Positions 41,071 through 52,042 of a stretch of 64,000 nt of DNA are shown one piece after another. Source of the stretch: Didymella arachidicola (Eukaryota > Ascomycota > Dothideomycetes > Pleosporales > Didymellaceae); contig CM049987.1 in assembly GCA_016630955.3 (NCBI GenBank), positions 2,418,001 through 2,482,000 of the forward strand. The letters run 5' to 3'. The stretch's first letter is position 1. Every line of letters starts with the position of its first letter. The notes beneath the pieces are model-generated. The model ran no database searches and was not told the origin of the DNA. It saw only the letters and a program-made list of their open reading frames with translations. The position numbers were made by a program, and so were the translations under genes.

Positions 41071-42555
41071 TCACTCCTTGCACGTATCCATGAGCACACC
41101 GTACAGGACGAAGACCTCTTGTGCAGAGGCCTTGAGATGCTCCTTGTGTGACGGGCGGCAGTATCGAGCAAACTTGTCCGGATGCCACACGTTTCGCTCT
41201 TCCTTGAGCCAGTCGAAGGAGTACTGGCCGGATCCGCCCAATAATGTGTGCAGTTCGTGGACGCAGATACCGGTCTGAGTCGTAGCCTTCATGGGTTGGC
41301 AGGCAGCGCTTTCACACTCGCTCATGTAATTCCGGAGGGAAGGGAAGTCGTGAAGCTGACCGGGTACCAACAGCTTGCGCATGTCCTCCTGGAACTGTGT
41401 ATAGGTGCTGCGGGGGTCTTTGTGCACCCTGCTGCCACAGAACGCGAGCCACGCGCCATGTACCCAACCCTTGATCCCCTCGCCATCTTCAGCCATGTAC
41501 CAATCCCTTCCCAAATGCTTCCAGACCTTGACCTTCTGGCCCTTCTTGAGTTTCAGCTCCCATGAGTCCTTGAGGTGCGGGCGTCCAGTATGCTTGCTGA
41601 TGGCCCAACGGAAGAACTTGCGCCTCTCTGGCTCGCGCTCAAAATGCTGCAGGCCAGTATCTTGGACTGGCTGAACTGGAGGTGCGGGCTCGAGTGCCTT
41701 TGCTGTATATGTAGTATCGTCATGAAAGTGGACGACGAACGGAGCCTCATGGGCATCGTGCTGCTTCTTAATAAACACGAAAGTCTCTGCCATGGGCGCA
41801 TGAGGATCCAGAGCAACAAGCTGCTTTACGTTAGTCTGCAGTAAAGGCACCCATAACAAAATAGCTTACCACCAGTTCAGACAGCGCTGTGAGAGACGGT
41901 GCTGTGGTCTGGTCTGACCAGAGCTTCATCCAGGCGCTGTGGATGGTACTTGAGTCAAAATTCCAAAAGCATTCCTGCTGAGCTTTGATGAAGTAGGTGC
42001 CGTCAGCGTGCCACACAACCTGACTCAATTCACTCTTGAGGCTGCCACGAGTGCTGGAGCTAGACCTCATGTGCGCGCTGCTTAGCTTGCACAGCTCAGC
42101 CTCTACTGCTGCTGGCGCGCCGTTGCATACCCATGATGTCTTCGCCCAGGCAACAAATGAGTCGTTGTCGCCGAGCTGGACGCGAAGGGCTGAGCGTAGG
42201 TGGTTGACTGACGCAATGCGCTCGATGAATCGCTGCAATGCAAACGGTATGCCTGCGCCGACCTGAATGGTAGAAGATCCGTCTTGCAGTTCGAATGCGA
42301 AGAACCAAGAGTCAGGATGAAAGCCATATGTAGCCCAGGTGATCTTCTTGACAGGTGTGGTGAGGATGTACTTGAGCACTGTCATAGGTAGCTGCACACT
42401 GTTTTTGGTAAGTAGTTGTCTAACAATAAGTGTGGAGATATTCACGCAGTGTAGCCGTTGGGAGTTGCAAAGAACTGTCTGCCCTCGGGACCGAAGGCTA
42501 TAACATACTGGTCAGTATGAAGTTTCTCTAGACGGTCAAGTGCGGTCGAAGCCAT
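41071..42555 (-). CDS. Uncharacterised fungal protein with SH3-like region
   Basis: Three exons, 42446-42555, 41870-42398 and 41071-41820, with introns of 47 bp (GTGAAT..AACAG) and 49 bp (GTAAGC..GACTAAC..GCAG), give 462 residues starting MASTALDRLEKLHTDQYVIA. The N-terminal third is a compact beta-rich module (VLKYILTTPVKKITWATYGF, then DSWFFAFELQDGSSTIQVGA). A middle part (LKLKKGQKVKVWKHLGRDWY to GWVHGAWLAF) looks like a bacterial/SH3b-type SH3 fold. The C-terminus (NVWHPDKFARYCRPSHKEHL, QEVFVLYGVLMD) has an HPDK motif and helix reminiscent of a degenerate J-domain. I do not recognise the family. There is no signal peptide or membrane segment. Confidence 0.8.
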
Positions 42556-43681
42556 CACATGGTCTAGTAAAAGGTTAGTAATGATCGCACGTCGCTGCGA
42601 CTGCCTCCAAAACTGTTGCTCTGCTTCTAGACTCGCGGATTGTTTTTACTGTGTTCAGTAAGTGTAGTGAGCGAAGCTGTGTGTTGTGGTTAGAACTGTC
42701 GCGTAGACAACGCGTAACATGCTACGAATGCAAGAGCGTTTGCGCCAAGCAAACACGTCCACCTCAGGTGCCTTTCACCTTCAACATTCGATCAGCATGC
42801 GTCCTCGAAGCCATCTACAGGCGATATCTCCAGACGAGTAACGTAAAAGTACTATGATGAGTGACTTGAGATGCTGCAATGACTACCCCCTAAGGTACTG
42901 AGACGTAATGCTTAATTGGGACCAATTCTATAGTCCAATTTTCGATTTCGGACGTCTCATCTTTGTGAGTTGCACGAACTTGACATTCATTCGCCTCCGG
43001 CACGTGAATCGCCACTCACTATCGGCCTTGCCACTCATGTCCTATACAGGAAGTGTATTGACGGGTGAGACATGGAGGAATTAACGCTCGCGAAGAAAGA
43101 ATTGTCATCAAAGAAATCAGTGGTGCCATCGAAGAATCTATCGGTCTGCAAAATGCAGATGGAAGGGACACTGACGACCCTCTGTTTCCTCGACTAAGGC
43201 TTGCGTCCGAGATTCTCAACACGACAGCGAAACTCGGTATGTCGGTCATTATGAGTCACACGTCACCTGGGTGGCTTTACATCTCTGCTGCCGCATCGCT
43301 GTGAGTCAGAAACCGTCTGCGGTGTCCCTAGCGATGTGGAAGCGCAGATAGCTGTGGCAGGAGACATAGAGCTGCATGGAGGAAGTGTTTGCAGTCGAAA
43401 TTGAGCAGAAGAAATATTCTAGTTCCGGACAGTCCTCAGGCAGGTCTTCGGTGGGAGCATTGCATCGACGAATCCTGATAAGATTAGGTCTGGTGACATG
43501 AGGTGAGGTGTGATGGAGGCACAGAGGTTCACAAGCTGGAACGTAACCTTTGATATGCGGGGCACGCTAGCGCGAGTTCGAATTTCGACTTCGAACATTC
43601 GACAGGGCACTGCAAGAGTCACCGCAACTACAAAGGCCACCCATCCCCCGAACCGCCCTCGCTTCTACACACACTGCAGAC
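42556..43681. other. Divergent intergenic region
   Basis: About 1.1 kb between the divergent starts of the SH3-like gene and eIF3i. It should hold both promoters. Small opposing frames at 43019-43304 overlap each other and show no family features. Confidence 0.55.
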
Positions 43682-44802
43682 ATGAGGCCGATTCTTCTCT
43701 CTGGGCACGAGCGCGCGCTCACACAGGTCAAATTCAACCCCGACGGCGACATCATTTTCTCCGTCTCCAAGGACCATGTTGTGTGCGCATGGTGTCAGTA
43801 GCCTGACAACGCGGTTATGAAGCGAACCAGCGCTGACAGATGCAGATTCACACAATGGCGAGCGACTAGGAACATACCACGGCCACGTCGGTGCGCTGTG
43901 GACCGTCGACGTCAACCCCTCCTCGGAGCTGCTCGCGACCGGTGGCGCCGACAACACGATGCGCCTGTGGGAGGTCAAGACCGGCAAGCTGCTGAAGACA
44001 TGGGAGTTCGGCTCGTCCATCAAGCGCGTTGAGTTCTCGCCCGACGGCAGGCAGCTGCTCGGTGTCACAGAGAAGCGCGCCGGACACCTGTCGACCATCG
44101 TCGTGTACGAGATCAACCCCGACGTCGAGGCCACCCAGAGCGACGAGCAGATCCTGCGGATAGTCTGTGACGAGAGCAAGGCCACTGTTGCCGGCTTCTC
44201 CTACCTCGCCAAGTACATCATCTCCGGCCACGAGGACGGCTCCATCACACAGTGGGACGGCAAGACCGGTGAGCTGCTCAGCAGCAACTACGACGCACAC
44301 GAGGCAGATATGCAGAGTACGTAAACCTTCGGGGATCGGAAAAACAACTCTAACTCAAGCAGTCACTGACCTGCAGTGGGCGCCCGACCGCACATACTTC
44401 ATCACCGCATCCAAGGACAAGACCGCAAAGCTCGTCGATGTTGAGACCCTCGATGTCCTCAAGTCCTACGTCGCCGACACACCCCTTAACAGCGCCGCCA
44501 TCACCCCCGTAAAAGACTACGTCATTCTCGGTGGAGGACAGGCCGCCATGGACGTCACAACAACCTCTGCCCGCCAGGGTAAATTCGAAGCGCGCTTCTA
44601 CCACAAGATCTTCGCCGAGGAAATTGGTCGCGTACGTGGCCACTTTGGTCCTCTGAACTACGTCGCTGTGCACCCCCAGGGCACTTCTTACTGCTCCGGT
44701 GGTGAGGACGGTTACGTGCGTGTGCACCACTTCGACAAGCCGTACTTTGACTTCAAGTACGAGGTGGAGAGGGAGGCAGACCAGCAGCAGGCGAACCTGT
44801 GA
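43682..44802 (+). CDS. TIF34: Eukaryotic translation initiation factor 3 subunit I
   Basis: WD40 subunit of eIF3, which promotes 43S pre-initiation complex assembly and scanning. Three exons, 43682-43793, 43846-44316 and 44363-44802, with 52-bp and 46-bp introns, give 340 residues (yeast Tif34 is 347). WD repeats are evident: MRPILLSGHERALTQVKFNP with DHVVCAW; YHGHVGALWTVDVNP with DNTMRLWE; YIISGHEDGSITQWD; VTDLQWAPDRTYFITASKDK; and the C-terminal GHFGPLNYVAVHPQG with EDGYVRVHHFDKPYFDF. The MRPILLxGHERxLTQVKxNxxGD opening is diagnostic of eIF3i. The assigned introns restore an uninterrupted propeller. Confidence 0.96.
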
Positions 44803-45268
44803 GCAGCGAGCGAGCGAGCGAGCGCGAGCCTACGAGCAAGCGTGAACTTGGGAGCATATTGAGGAATCGCGCGAGCAGAGTAGGCGCTTGTAGTGTACCA
44901 CGAGATGTTATGAGGAATGTCTGGAATGGTGCGTGCATGCAATGGCGTTCCGGATCCGGTTGGGTTGAAGGTTCTCAAAAGTTCTTGAGAGCGACCTGAG
45001 ATAGACGATATCAGAGCGATGCACCCGAAATGAACATCAGTACCAAAGCACACATCGAGACTGTTGGAGGTACACATGCCATATTGACGCAGAGGCGCCT
45101 TCTTAGAACCTGCACGCTGGAGCGTTTCTTTCTCACCGAGGAACACATGACGCTCACGACGTGTGGAGCACACTGCACTATGTATGCTGATTGATCCCAC
45201 TCGCGTGTTGTAAATCCTGTCGCGACTGATAAACATGGTCAACAATTGTAATTCGCAGTATACCAACA
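44803..45268. other. Convergent 3' interval with GAGC simple repeat
   Basis: Directly after the eIF3i stop a (GAGC/GCGA)n simple repeat runs about 44805-44825. The rest is a convergent 3' region with no gene recognised. Confidence 0.65.
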
Positions 45269-46390
45269 TCAAATGCCATCATCATGATCGCCCTCCACCA
45301 CCGGCGGTCCATCACACATCGGCGGCGCATCACTGGGCTCCTTGGCCGGCACCTCCCTCTCCCCACGCACCCTCTCCGCCTTCAAAAACACCGGAATCAC
45401 GCCCCCAGTCTCCAGCCTGAACGCCCGATGCCCAATCGCCTCAAGCAAACTTGCAATCGCCCCCGAGTGGCTCGTCAAGCTGAGGAACGTATTATCGTCG
45501 TCCGCGAAGATGGAGTCTAGAAGCATTGTGAGCCGATATCGACGCGCTGACGCGGGCTCGCGGTAGTCTGGTTCCCAGAAGGTGTCGGCGTCGGTGAACC
45601 CGGGCTCGAATGTGGCGTGCGGGAAGGCAGATTTGAGGACGGTTGCTGTGCTGCGCCGGTCGCATGTATGGACGCCAAGCGCCTCTCTCAGTAACTCTAC
45701 AACGTACGGTGCGTACGGTTTGTCCGCTGGCAGGGAAAGGTTCTGGAACGAGAGGTCGGCGGTTTGAAGCGTGCGTGTGAGCGGCGAGACGTAGTATTTT
45801 TCGGGTGCGGGGAGGCCTTCAGCGAGTTGAGTAGACCACAGACCGTTCACGTCTTTGGCTTGTTGTTCGCCGAGGGTGGTTAGATGCGCATCAGCCCACA
45901 CCAAGCCGTCATAGCCGTCAAGGAAGGAGTAGTAGCAGTCCCATGCTTTGGTGCCGTATTTGGCCTCTGCGACGTTGTGCCAGCCCTGGCCGTGGCGCCC
46001 GAGGAAGAGTACCTTGAAGCTCTCATCTTTCTTCGCAGAAGCAACAACAGAACGTACGTATTGCTCGAAGCGTGGCCATATCTTGGAGGACGAGTCTGGG
46101 CTGTCCGTAGGGTAGGACCGGTCTATGAGGCCAAAGTTTTGTTTCCTCTGCGCAAGGTTAGATACTCCAGAAGTACTGGACTAAATTTGACTAACAAAGT
46201 CGAACGTTGCATCGTCAGTCGATTCTTCAGACTGTAGGAAAACGCCTGTCTGCACCGTGTATCTATAGTGAAAGTCACGTGACGGAGGAGTCGGGATTGT
46301 GACGCTGTGGAAATTGTTCGAGGACATGATGTACAATAGGAAGATAGAGACAACGGAGAGGAGGAAACAGGGTCTGTGTTGTGTCAGCAT
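45269..46390 (-). CDS. Histidine phosphatase (phosphoglycerate mutase) family protein
   Basis: Two exons, 46196-46390 and 45269-46147, with a 48-bp intron (GTTAGT..TCTAACC..GCGCAG), give 357 residues. The catalytic RHG motif is in VLFLGRHGQGWHN and the second catalytic His in LSLTSHSGAIASLLEAIGH. SPLTRTLQTADLSF is the usual substrate-loop segment. The length and the NFGLIDRSYPTD lead-in resemble fungal PMU1-type members of unknown physiological substrate rather than glycolytic mutases. The frame begins MLTQHRPCFLLSVVSIFLLY, a hydrophobic N-terminus that could be a signal or anchor; MSSNN (46327) is an alternative start lacking it. Confidence 0.88.
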
Positions 46391-46958
46391 GTGGTAGAGA
46401 TATCCAAGAGGAAGGGAATCTGTTACGCAGAGATGCCAATGCCGAGAATCCTGAATTTGTAGGGGTTGGAAGGTGTCAGCATCACACTTGAGGATTTGGC
46501 CAAGATGATGACAGAATCGTGGACTGGCGAGTCACTGTGGGCGTAAGTGATTGAGTGGGTGGTGGTGAGCGTTGATGTGAGGCTGTGCGCTAGTGACTGG
46601 AACCAATCACAGTTCTACACCAAGAAACGATCGCTAATGCTCAAAGGTGAGGTGTTGACGCAGCATGGCTCATAAATCATAGATTCGTAGTCGTATCTAA
46701 TGAGAACCCAATGCCCATGTAGAGCAAGGCTGATGTGGCAGTCTAACCTATTGCCTCGGCAATCCAGCCTAGCATGCCATTTTGATATTCCCCCGCCGAG
46801 ATATCCATCTAACGCCCGCTAATCCAAAGACAAGACAAGATGTACGCTTTCGCGCAGCTTTTCGCAGTTTGCTCTACGTTCGCACGCATTCCCCGCACGC
46901 TCGTCGAGCAAGCCGACCAAAGCCGCGTAGGCGCGACCTTGGCCTGGCTGCGTGGAGC
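46391..46958. other. Intergenic interval
   Basis: About 570 bp containing the promoter of the histidine phosphatase gene and the 3' side of MBF1, both minus strand. No gene was recognised. Confidence 0.5.
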
Positions 46959-47504
46959 TTATTTCTTCTTATTGGGGAACTTAGGCTGGCCTATCTTCTC
47001 GCCGCGCAGAATCACGTTGAGCACGCGCTCCATGTTGCCCAGGAGCTTCTGGTCGGGCGTCGCAGTGCCGCGCTCAAAGTCGGCGATGATGGTGGGCGTG
47101 CTGTTGCACTTTGTTGCCAGGTCTTTCTGCGTCATCGTCGTGCCTTTATCGTTCTTGGCTTCAGAGCGCGCTTTGCTGATCGCTTGCCCCACTGCAACGC
47201 CCACTGTCTTCGGCTTGATGATGTCGTCCGACCTGTCGACCTTGGTCAGGCGCTGGCCTTCTGTGTTGCCGGACTAGAGATTGTCAGTACGTAACAGAGG
47301 GAAAGTGTTGCTGGAGCAATGCTTAGAATCACTTACAGCGGTGTTGGCGGTCGTGAACTGCTTCTTGTCTGTGGAGATGACGGCGCCGCTGCGCTGAGCG
47401 GCGTTCAGTGCACTCTTGCCCTTGACAACGGCCTCACGGGGTCCGGCTGCGCCACCGCGAGTGCGGCTGCCAATCTTGGTAACGGAATTCCAGTCATCAG
47501 ACAT
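46959..47504 (-). CDS. MBF1: Multiprotein-bridging factor 1
   Basis: Transcriptional coactivator linking TBP to bZIP activators (Gcn4 in yeast); it also helps ribosomes keep frame at collisions. Exons 47337-47504 and 46959-47273, with a 63-bp intron (GTAAGT..TACTGAC..TCTAG), give 160 residues. The N-terminal MBF1 region begins MSDDWNSVTKIGSRTRGGAA and continues through NAAQRSGAVISTDKKQFTTA. The C-terminal HTH_3 domain spans about residues 90-145 (GTTMTQKDLATKCNSTPTII, ADFERGTATPDQKLLGNMER). It ends in a basic tail (PKFPNKKK). Length and architecture are fully typical. Confidence 0.96.
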
Positions 47505-49054
47505 CTTGATTGTGTATGGGTATGTCGTGGATGTGGGTGTCGTGTGAGAAGGCTGAGTGATGATCTGGAGGCGGGGTGAGCTTTTGGTATGATAGGCGCT
47601 TGCTCGTGTGCTTGTCAGGCGAGAAGGTTGAAGGGGGCGTAAGGGAGATGTGAATGGGTATTTTCCGAGTGTGGCAACACTTACATTTTATGCTGAATGT
47701 GTGGTGGTCTCGATCTGAGGCGGCGATGATTCACAATGTCGGGCAGTGAGGTCACTGCCACATTTGTCGCTTCGTGGTCTGTGCGCGTTGAGTTTCGAGC
47801 ACATTCCATTGTGATCTTCGCCCTTGCGCCCTTCATCTCACCCATCACGAACAACGAAAGTGTGGCTGGGGTAATGTTGCGTCCGTTCTGACGGGTATCC
47901 TTTCGAGTTGTAGAAAAGGTCCAGCATAACTGCCAAAACTCAGAAAAAGCAGAGTTAGTAAGTGCTTATCTACGCTCATCTTGTGGTTTCCACATGCGTG
48001 GATGGCCATTCGTAGATGGCGTTGAACATCAGCAAGAGGAGCGTACGCAAGCTTGCTACACGCATGGCAGAGCACTCGAGTCGGGACGAACACCCCCATC
48101 TCAACCACCCTCACCAGCGAACGTCATCTTCCTCACAATGCCAGACTCGTTCAGCACTTCTCAGAGGCAGAGCAATCGCGTTCGAAGCATTCCATGTACT
48201 ATTGATCTAATGCTTGGGTGCTTGTTCCTCATCAGAGATTACATGAGCAAGTGCTGGTGCTTTGAACTGAACAAATATCATGATGTATGTTGACAAGTTT
48301 GAAGTCGAGGCTTAAAGCACCTCAATGCTGGCAGGTTGGCAAGCTGAAAGCCACACGCAGCCCGCACGCCATAGCTCTCTGGGGAAGAAGAAGTCGACCC
48401 TGTCTCAATCTTGGCGTGCATCTCGCAGCACGTTGAAACACGACATTAAGTCTAACCTCGGCAGTGCATGTGTGGCCTTGTAGTATGGGAGAACGATACA
48501 CAAGCCCCCTAAACACTCGCGAAGGACGAGTACGTCTTCTCGACCCGTTCCCTGGATTGTTTTGCGACAGAATCATTGTATGTGTGCAGGTAGCCTCTCT
48601 CCGAAAGAGAGAAAGAAGTGCCCACTTATTAGGCAGTGTTTCCTGTCTGGGTCACTGGCTCATCTACAACTTCGGTCAATACAAAGGATGACAACAAATT
48701 CCAAGTCCTAACGACCGCGAACCATGGATCAACCTTCGACACCTTGGGGAATTCCCTTCGGAAGCTCGAGTGAACACAGCGGCCTTGGACGTCACTACCT
48801 GCGTACATTGGCCCCGAAATTACAGAAGGAAGATTACGATATCTCAGTGGACACGATGAAGCCGAGTTTCGGACAGTCGGGCAATTCTTGAACATATGTA
48901 AGGACGATAGACAGGCCTATATTGCCCTCTTCGTTCCTCAGGAATCCAAAAAGAATCGCCGCGCACCGCGCTGGGTCCATCCAGTACAGACACTCGTGAG
49001 GATAATCAGTCTCGAAACTGAATCGTTCCCTTCACTGACACCAACTTCGTCGAC

Positions 49055-49614
49055 CTATTGTCCCGCATCAATTTTGTTCTCATCCTCCGCCAGCCTGGCC
49101 AGTGGCCTCAATTCCAAACGGGCTGTAATAGCCGAGCCATGTTTGCGTGCATAAGAGGCAAAAACGCAGATATAAACAACTTTTTCCAGTACTTCCCCAA
49201 TTGAAGCCTTCCATGATTGGTTTCTCGAATTATTCAACGCAGAGGTCAGATCGGAATGCCCGACAGTATCGTCTGGCGACAGTGCCACATCTATTGACAA
49301 GGCTGAGTGGAGCGCGATACTCTCGGATCCAGGTGAAGGTACCATGTGGTCAGCGTTCTCAGTTTGCCGTGCGTTTGAGGTCTCCAAGAGGGCTCTAAGA
49401 TGCGTCGAACCTGGAACGAACATCGCACCTAGCGGGTCCAGGGCCACAAGCGTCTCCGAAGACGAGATCAGCTTCTCAAATAGCGATCCACTTCTTTTCT
49501 TCTCAATACATGACGATTTATTGTGTCGCTTCGCTTCCGATGTTGTATCCAGTCAACTTGTAGGGAAAACAATCGAAGCATGGTGGATTTGCTTGAGCTC
49601 AGAATGCCGCATGT
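49055..49614 (-). pseudogene. Coding-like stretch with one internal stop, family unknown
   Basis: From ATG 49614 (MRHSELKQIHHASIVFPTS) one frame runs to 49055, broken by a single TGA after 19 codons. The part after the stop is 166 codons (EKLISSSETLVALDPLGAMF, then HSALSIDVALSPDDTVGH). Composition is protein-like but no domain is recognised and no flanking exons could be joined. It may be a decaying gene or a chance ORF. Confidence 0.25.
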
Positions 49615-50152
49615 CAATTTGACTTAAACCTAGATCACTGCTCTGATACCTGGATTTAGATTCGCACATTGGTATCGTTGATCATTACTGTATACACGCA
49701 GAGGATGAGAAGCGCGCATACCGCTTGAATGATATGAACGTATGGCCATATGTCCTCAGTACTTTGCCAAGTCGTCCGGCGGCCAATAACCAGTTCAATC
49801 TCCGATGTTGCCTGGGTATAGTGGGGCGATCAAAGGCAGCAAGGCGCGTAAAGGAACTGTTCTCGAAGTTCTTGGTCGTACGTGGCATAACAAGGTGACA
49901 AAAAACATAGAGCTACATCGGTGAAGGTGGCGGCGTCTGAAGCAGCGTCGATACTACGGAACGCAGTACTTGATGCCTCCTGGACCGTGATCATCTCCAA
50001 CCTATGTTGCTTGGTACTTTTGGATGGCCACTCTTGAGACTATCGGTGCGTTTATGTTCTTGGTGGCGTTGAGCCAGGCGTGCATGTGCGTGGTTTGTTG
50101 GAGACGCAAGGTGATCTCAGCGCAACATCGTGCGTTCTTCTCAGCGTAACGA

Positions 50153-50208
50153 TTACGCTCTTACGCTCTTACGCTCTTACGCTCTAACGCTCTAACGCTC
50201 TAACGCTC
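50153..50208. repeat. 8-bp tandem repeat (seven copies)
   Basis: Four copies of TTACGCTC are followed by three of TAACGCTC. The switch is a single base changed in a block, showing that the array grew by duplicating a variant unit. It is not telomeric (TTAGGG) and lies in gene-poor DNA. Confidence 0.9.
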
Positions 50209-52042
50209 TACCTCTTTGTATACCGCTTGCTGAAGGATCGTATCCGTAACGCTGCATATCCCTATAATGATCGACAGGAACAAAGTCACAGGCAGTGGTT
50301 AAGGGGTTGGTATGTGGAGATCAGAGGCTGTGCAAGTGGATCTGGCACTCAGTGTGGTCGCCCTCAGGATCGCGTGATAGCGGCCGCTTAGCGCCGGTTT
50401 GTGTTTCAGATTGCCGTGTGGCCGTCTCGCGTTCGTCGAGAGAGGTGAAGCCACTGCCTACTATGTTGTGTCGAGTAGATCAGCGAGTTTGAGCTATACA
50501 TCACGTGACACATGCTGAAGGATCAAACCTACCCTCGGGTGAACTTGCTTCGAGACGCTATCCCTGTGCACGGAGCCGTTGAATTTAGAGGATACTGCCA
50601 CAGCCTTGTTTACGGTATTGTGCGTGTGACAAGACTAGATGGTTGGCGAGGCTGCACCGTTTGGAATGCACGCAATGGATGACGACGCAGACGTCGATGA
50701 TGTCGGTCGGCTGGGGACCTAAGAGCGCTAACGAAGATCTTAATGCCAATGAGACGTCGATTTTACCAGCCCAGCGACTTGCGCTTTTCTCGTATTGTCA
50801 CACTGCGAAAAAATTGATTGGTACGAGGCGGGCTCATGATGCTGCTTGTGGGCGTCCATGCTGAGCTTAGAGCCATAGACACACGGTGTGCGAGAGAGCT
50901 CCCAGACAAGGAGCGCTTCAGAATGCAAAACAGAGCGGACAAGCATTCGCAAGCCGTGTATGACAGGAGATGCCATTTTCACTGTGTACAGCGCGCTGCA
51001 CAGCTGCAACGGCGACGGTGCGATCAAGATGGTGTGGTCATCTGCAGCGAGTGAGATTGGAGTTGGTCAAGGCGGGCGTATTCGGAATCGCAGCGAGAGG
51101 CCGGACTACGCAAATTGTTGGGGTAGGCATGTGCTGGGCGCGAGTCACCAACAGTCAGCAAGACACCGGTCGCAAATAGCGCCGTGATTTGTCGGTGACA
51201 GGGCTGGAAATTATTAGAGTGCCTGGAGTACTGGCAGCGCTGAATTGCTTCGTGTTGAGTGTGGCGGAGCATTGTGTCCGGAGCGCTCCGCCTCCCCCTG
51301 CACCTGCCGTTTGCAGCATCTCCAGAACCTCAAAGGGCCGCCTGTTTTTAGCAGCGTTCAGCATACGAGCTGGCATTCTCCCGCAGAGAACGCCGCCCAC
51401 GGTTTGCGCAAACAGCAGACGCACGCCGTACGCAGTTAGAACGAGACCGCAGGATTGGCGGCTGGCAAGAGGATCCTGGATCCTCTCCTTCGAGCTGGGC
51501 GCTGGGCCGGAAGCCGCGCACTTCCTCAAAAGCGGCCAATCATTTCACCCGTCTACTGTCGCAGCGCCCCTGAGGGCACCGCTGCATTGAACACTCCTGG
51601 TGCCCCCACCGGGATCTTACTGCTGTCGCTGTCTCGACTCTCCTCTTCTCTCAGGTACTTCAAACCCTTCAGAGAGGCCCTGTGACGACACTTTTAATCC
51701 ATCAATCTGGTGTATCGAGGGTCTGTGAAAGGAGCCGCTGATCGCCTGCCACTCGTTTCCCGTTCAACGCCTTAGCCTCGCCCCCTGCCACCCTCACCCG
51801 CCAACTGCCCGGTTTGCTAGGTGCGCCTTCCAACTTCGACACCACTACACTACCACCACCGACCCACATCACTCGTTCACCGCACCCGCCTTCACATTCA
51901 CCTCGACATACCTTCGCGCCCCGGCCCAGGTCACCTCGACGATCGCTCTGGAATCACCACCGCTGGATTGGTCGACATCCTGACGTTCGCTCTCCTGGAG
52001 AGTCGCCTGCACTCAACCTAATACCTACCAGCAGCGCCCAAC

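Larger units (their letters stand above)
47505..52042. other. 4.5-kb gene-poor interval
   Basis: Left end: MBF1 promoter. Right end (about 51.6-52.04 kb): C-rich promoter and leader of the FLC-family gene. Between them, one decayed coding-like stretch (49055-49614, minus) and an 8-bp tandem repeat (50153-50208). No other gene was recognised. Confidence 0.5.
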
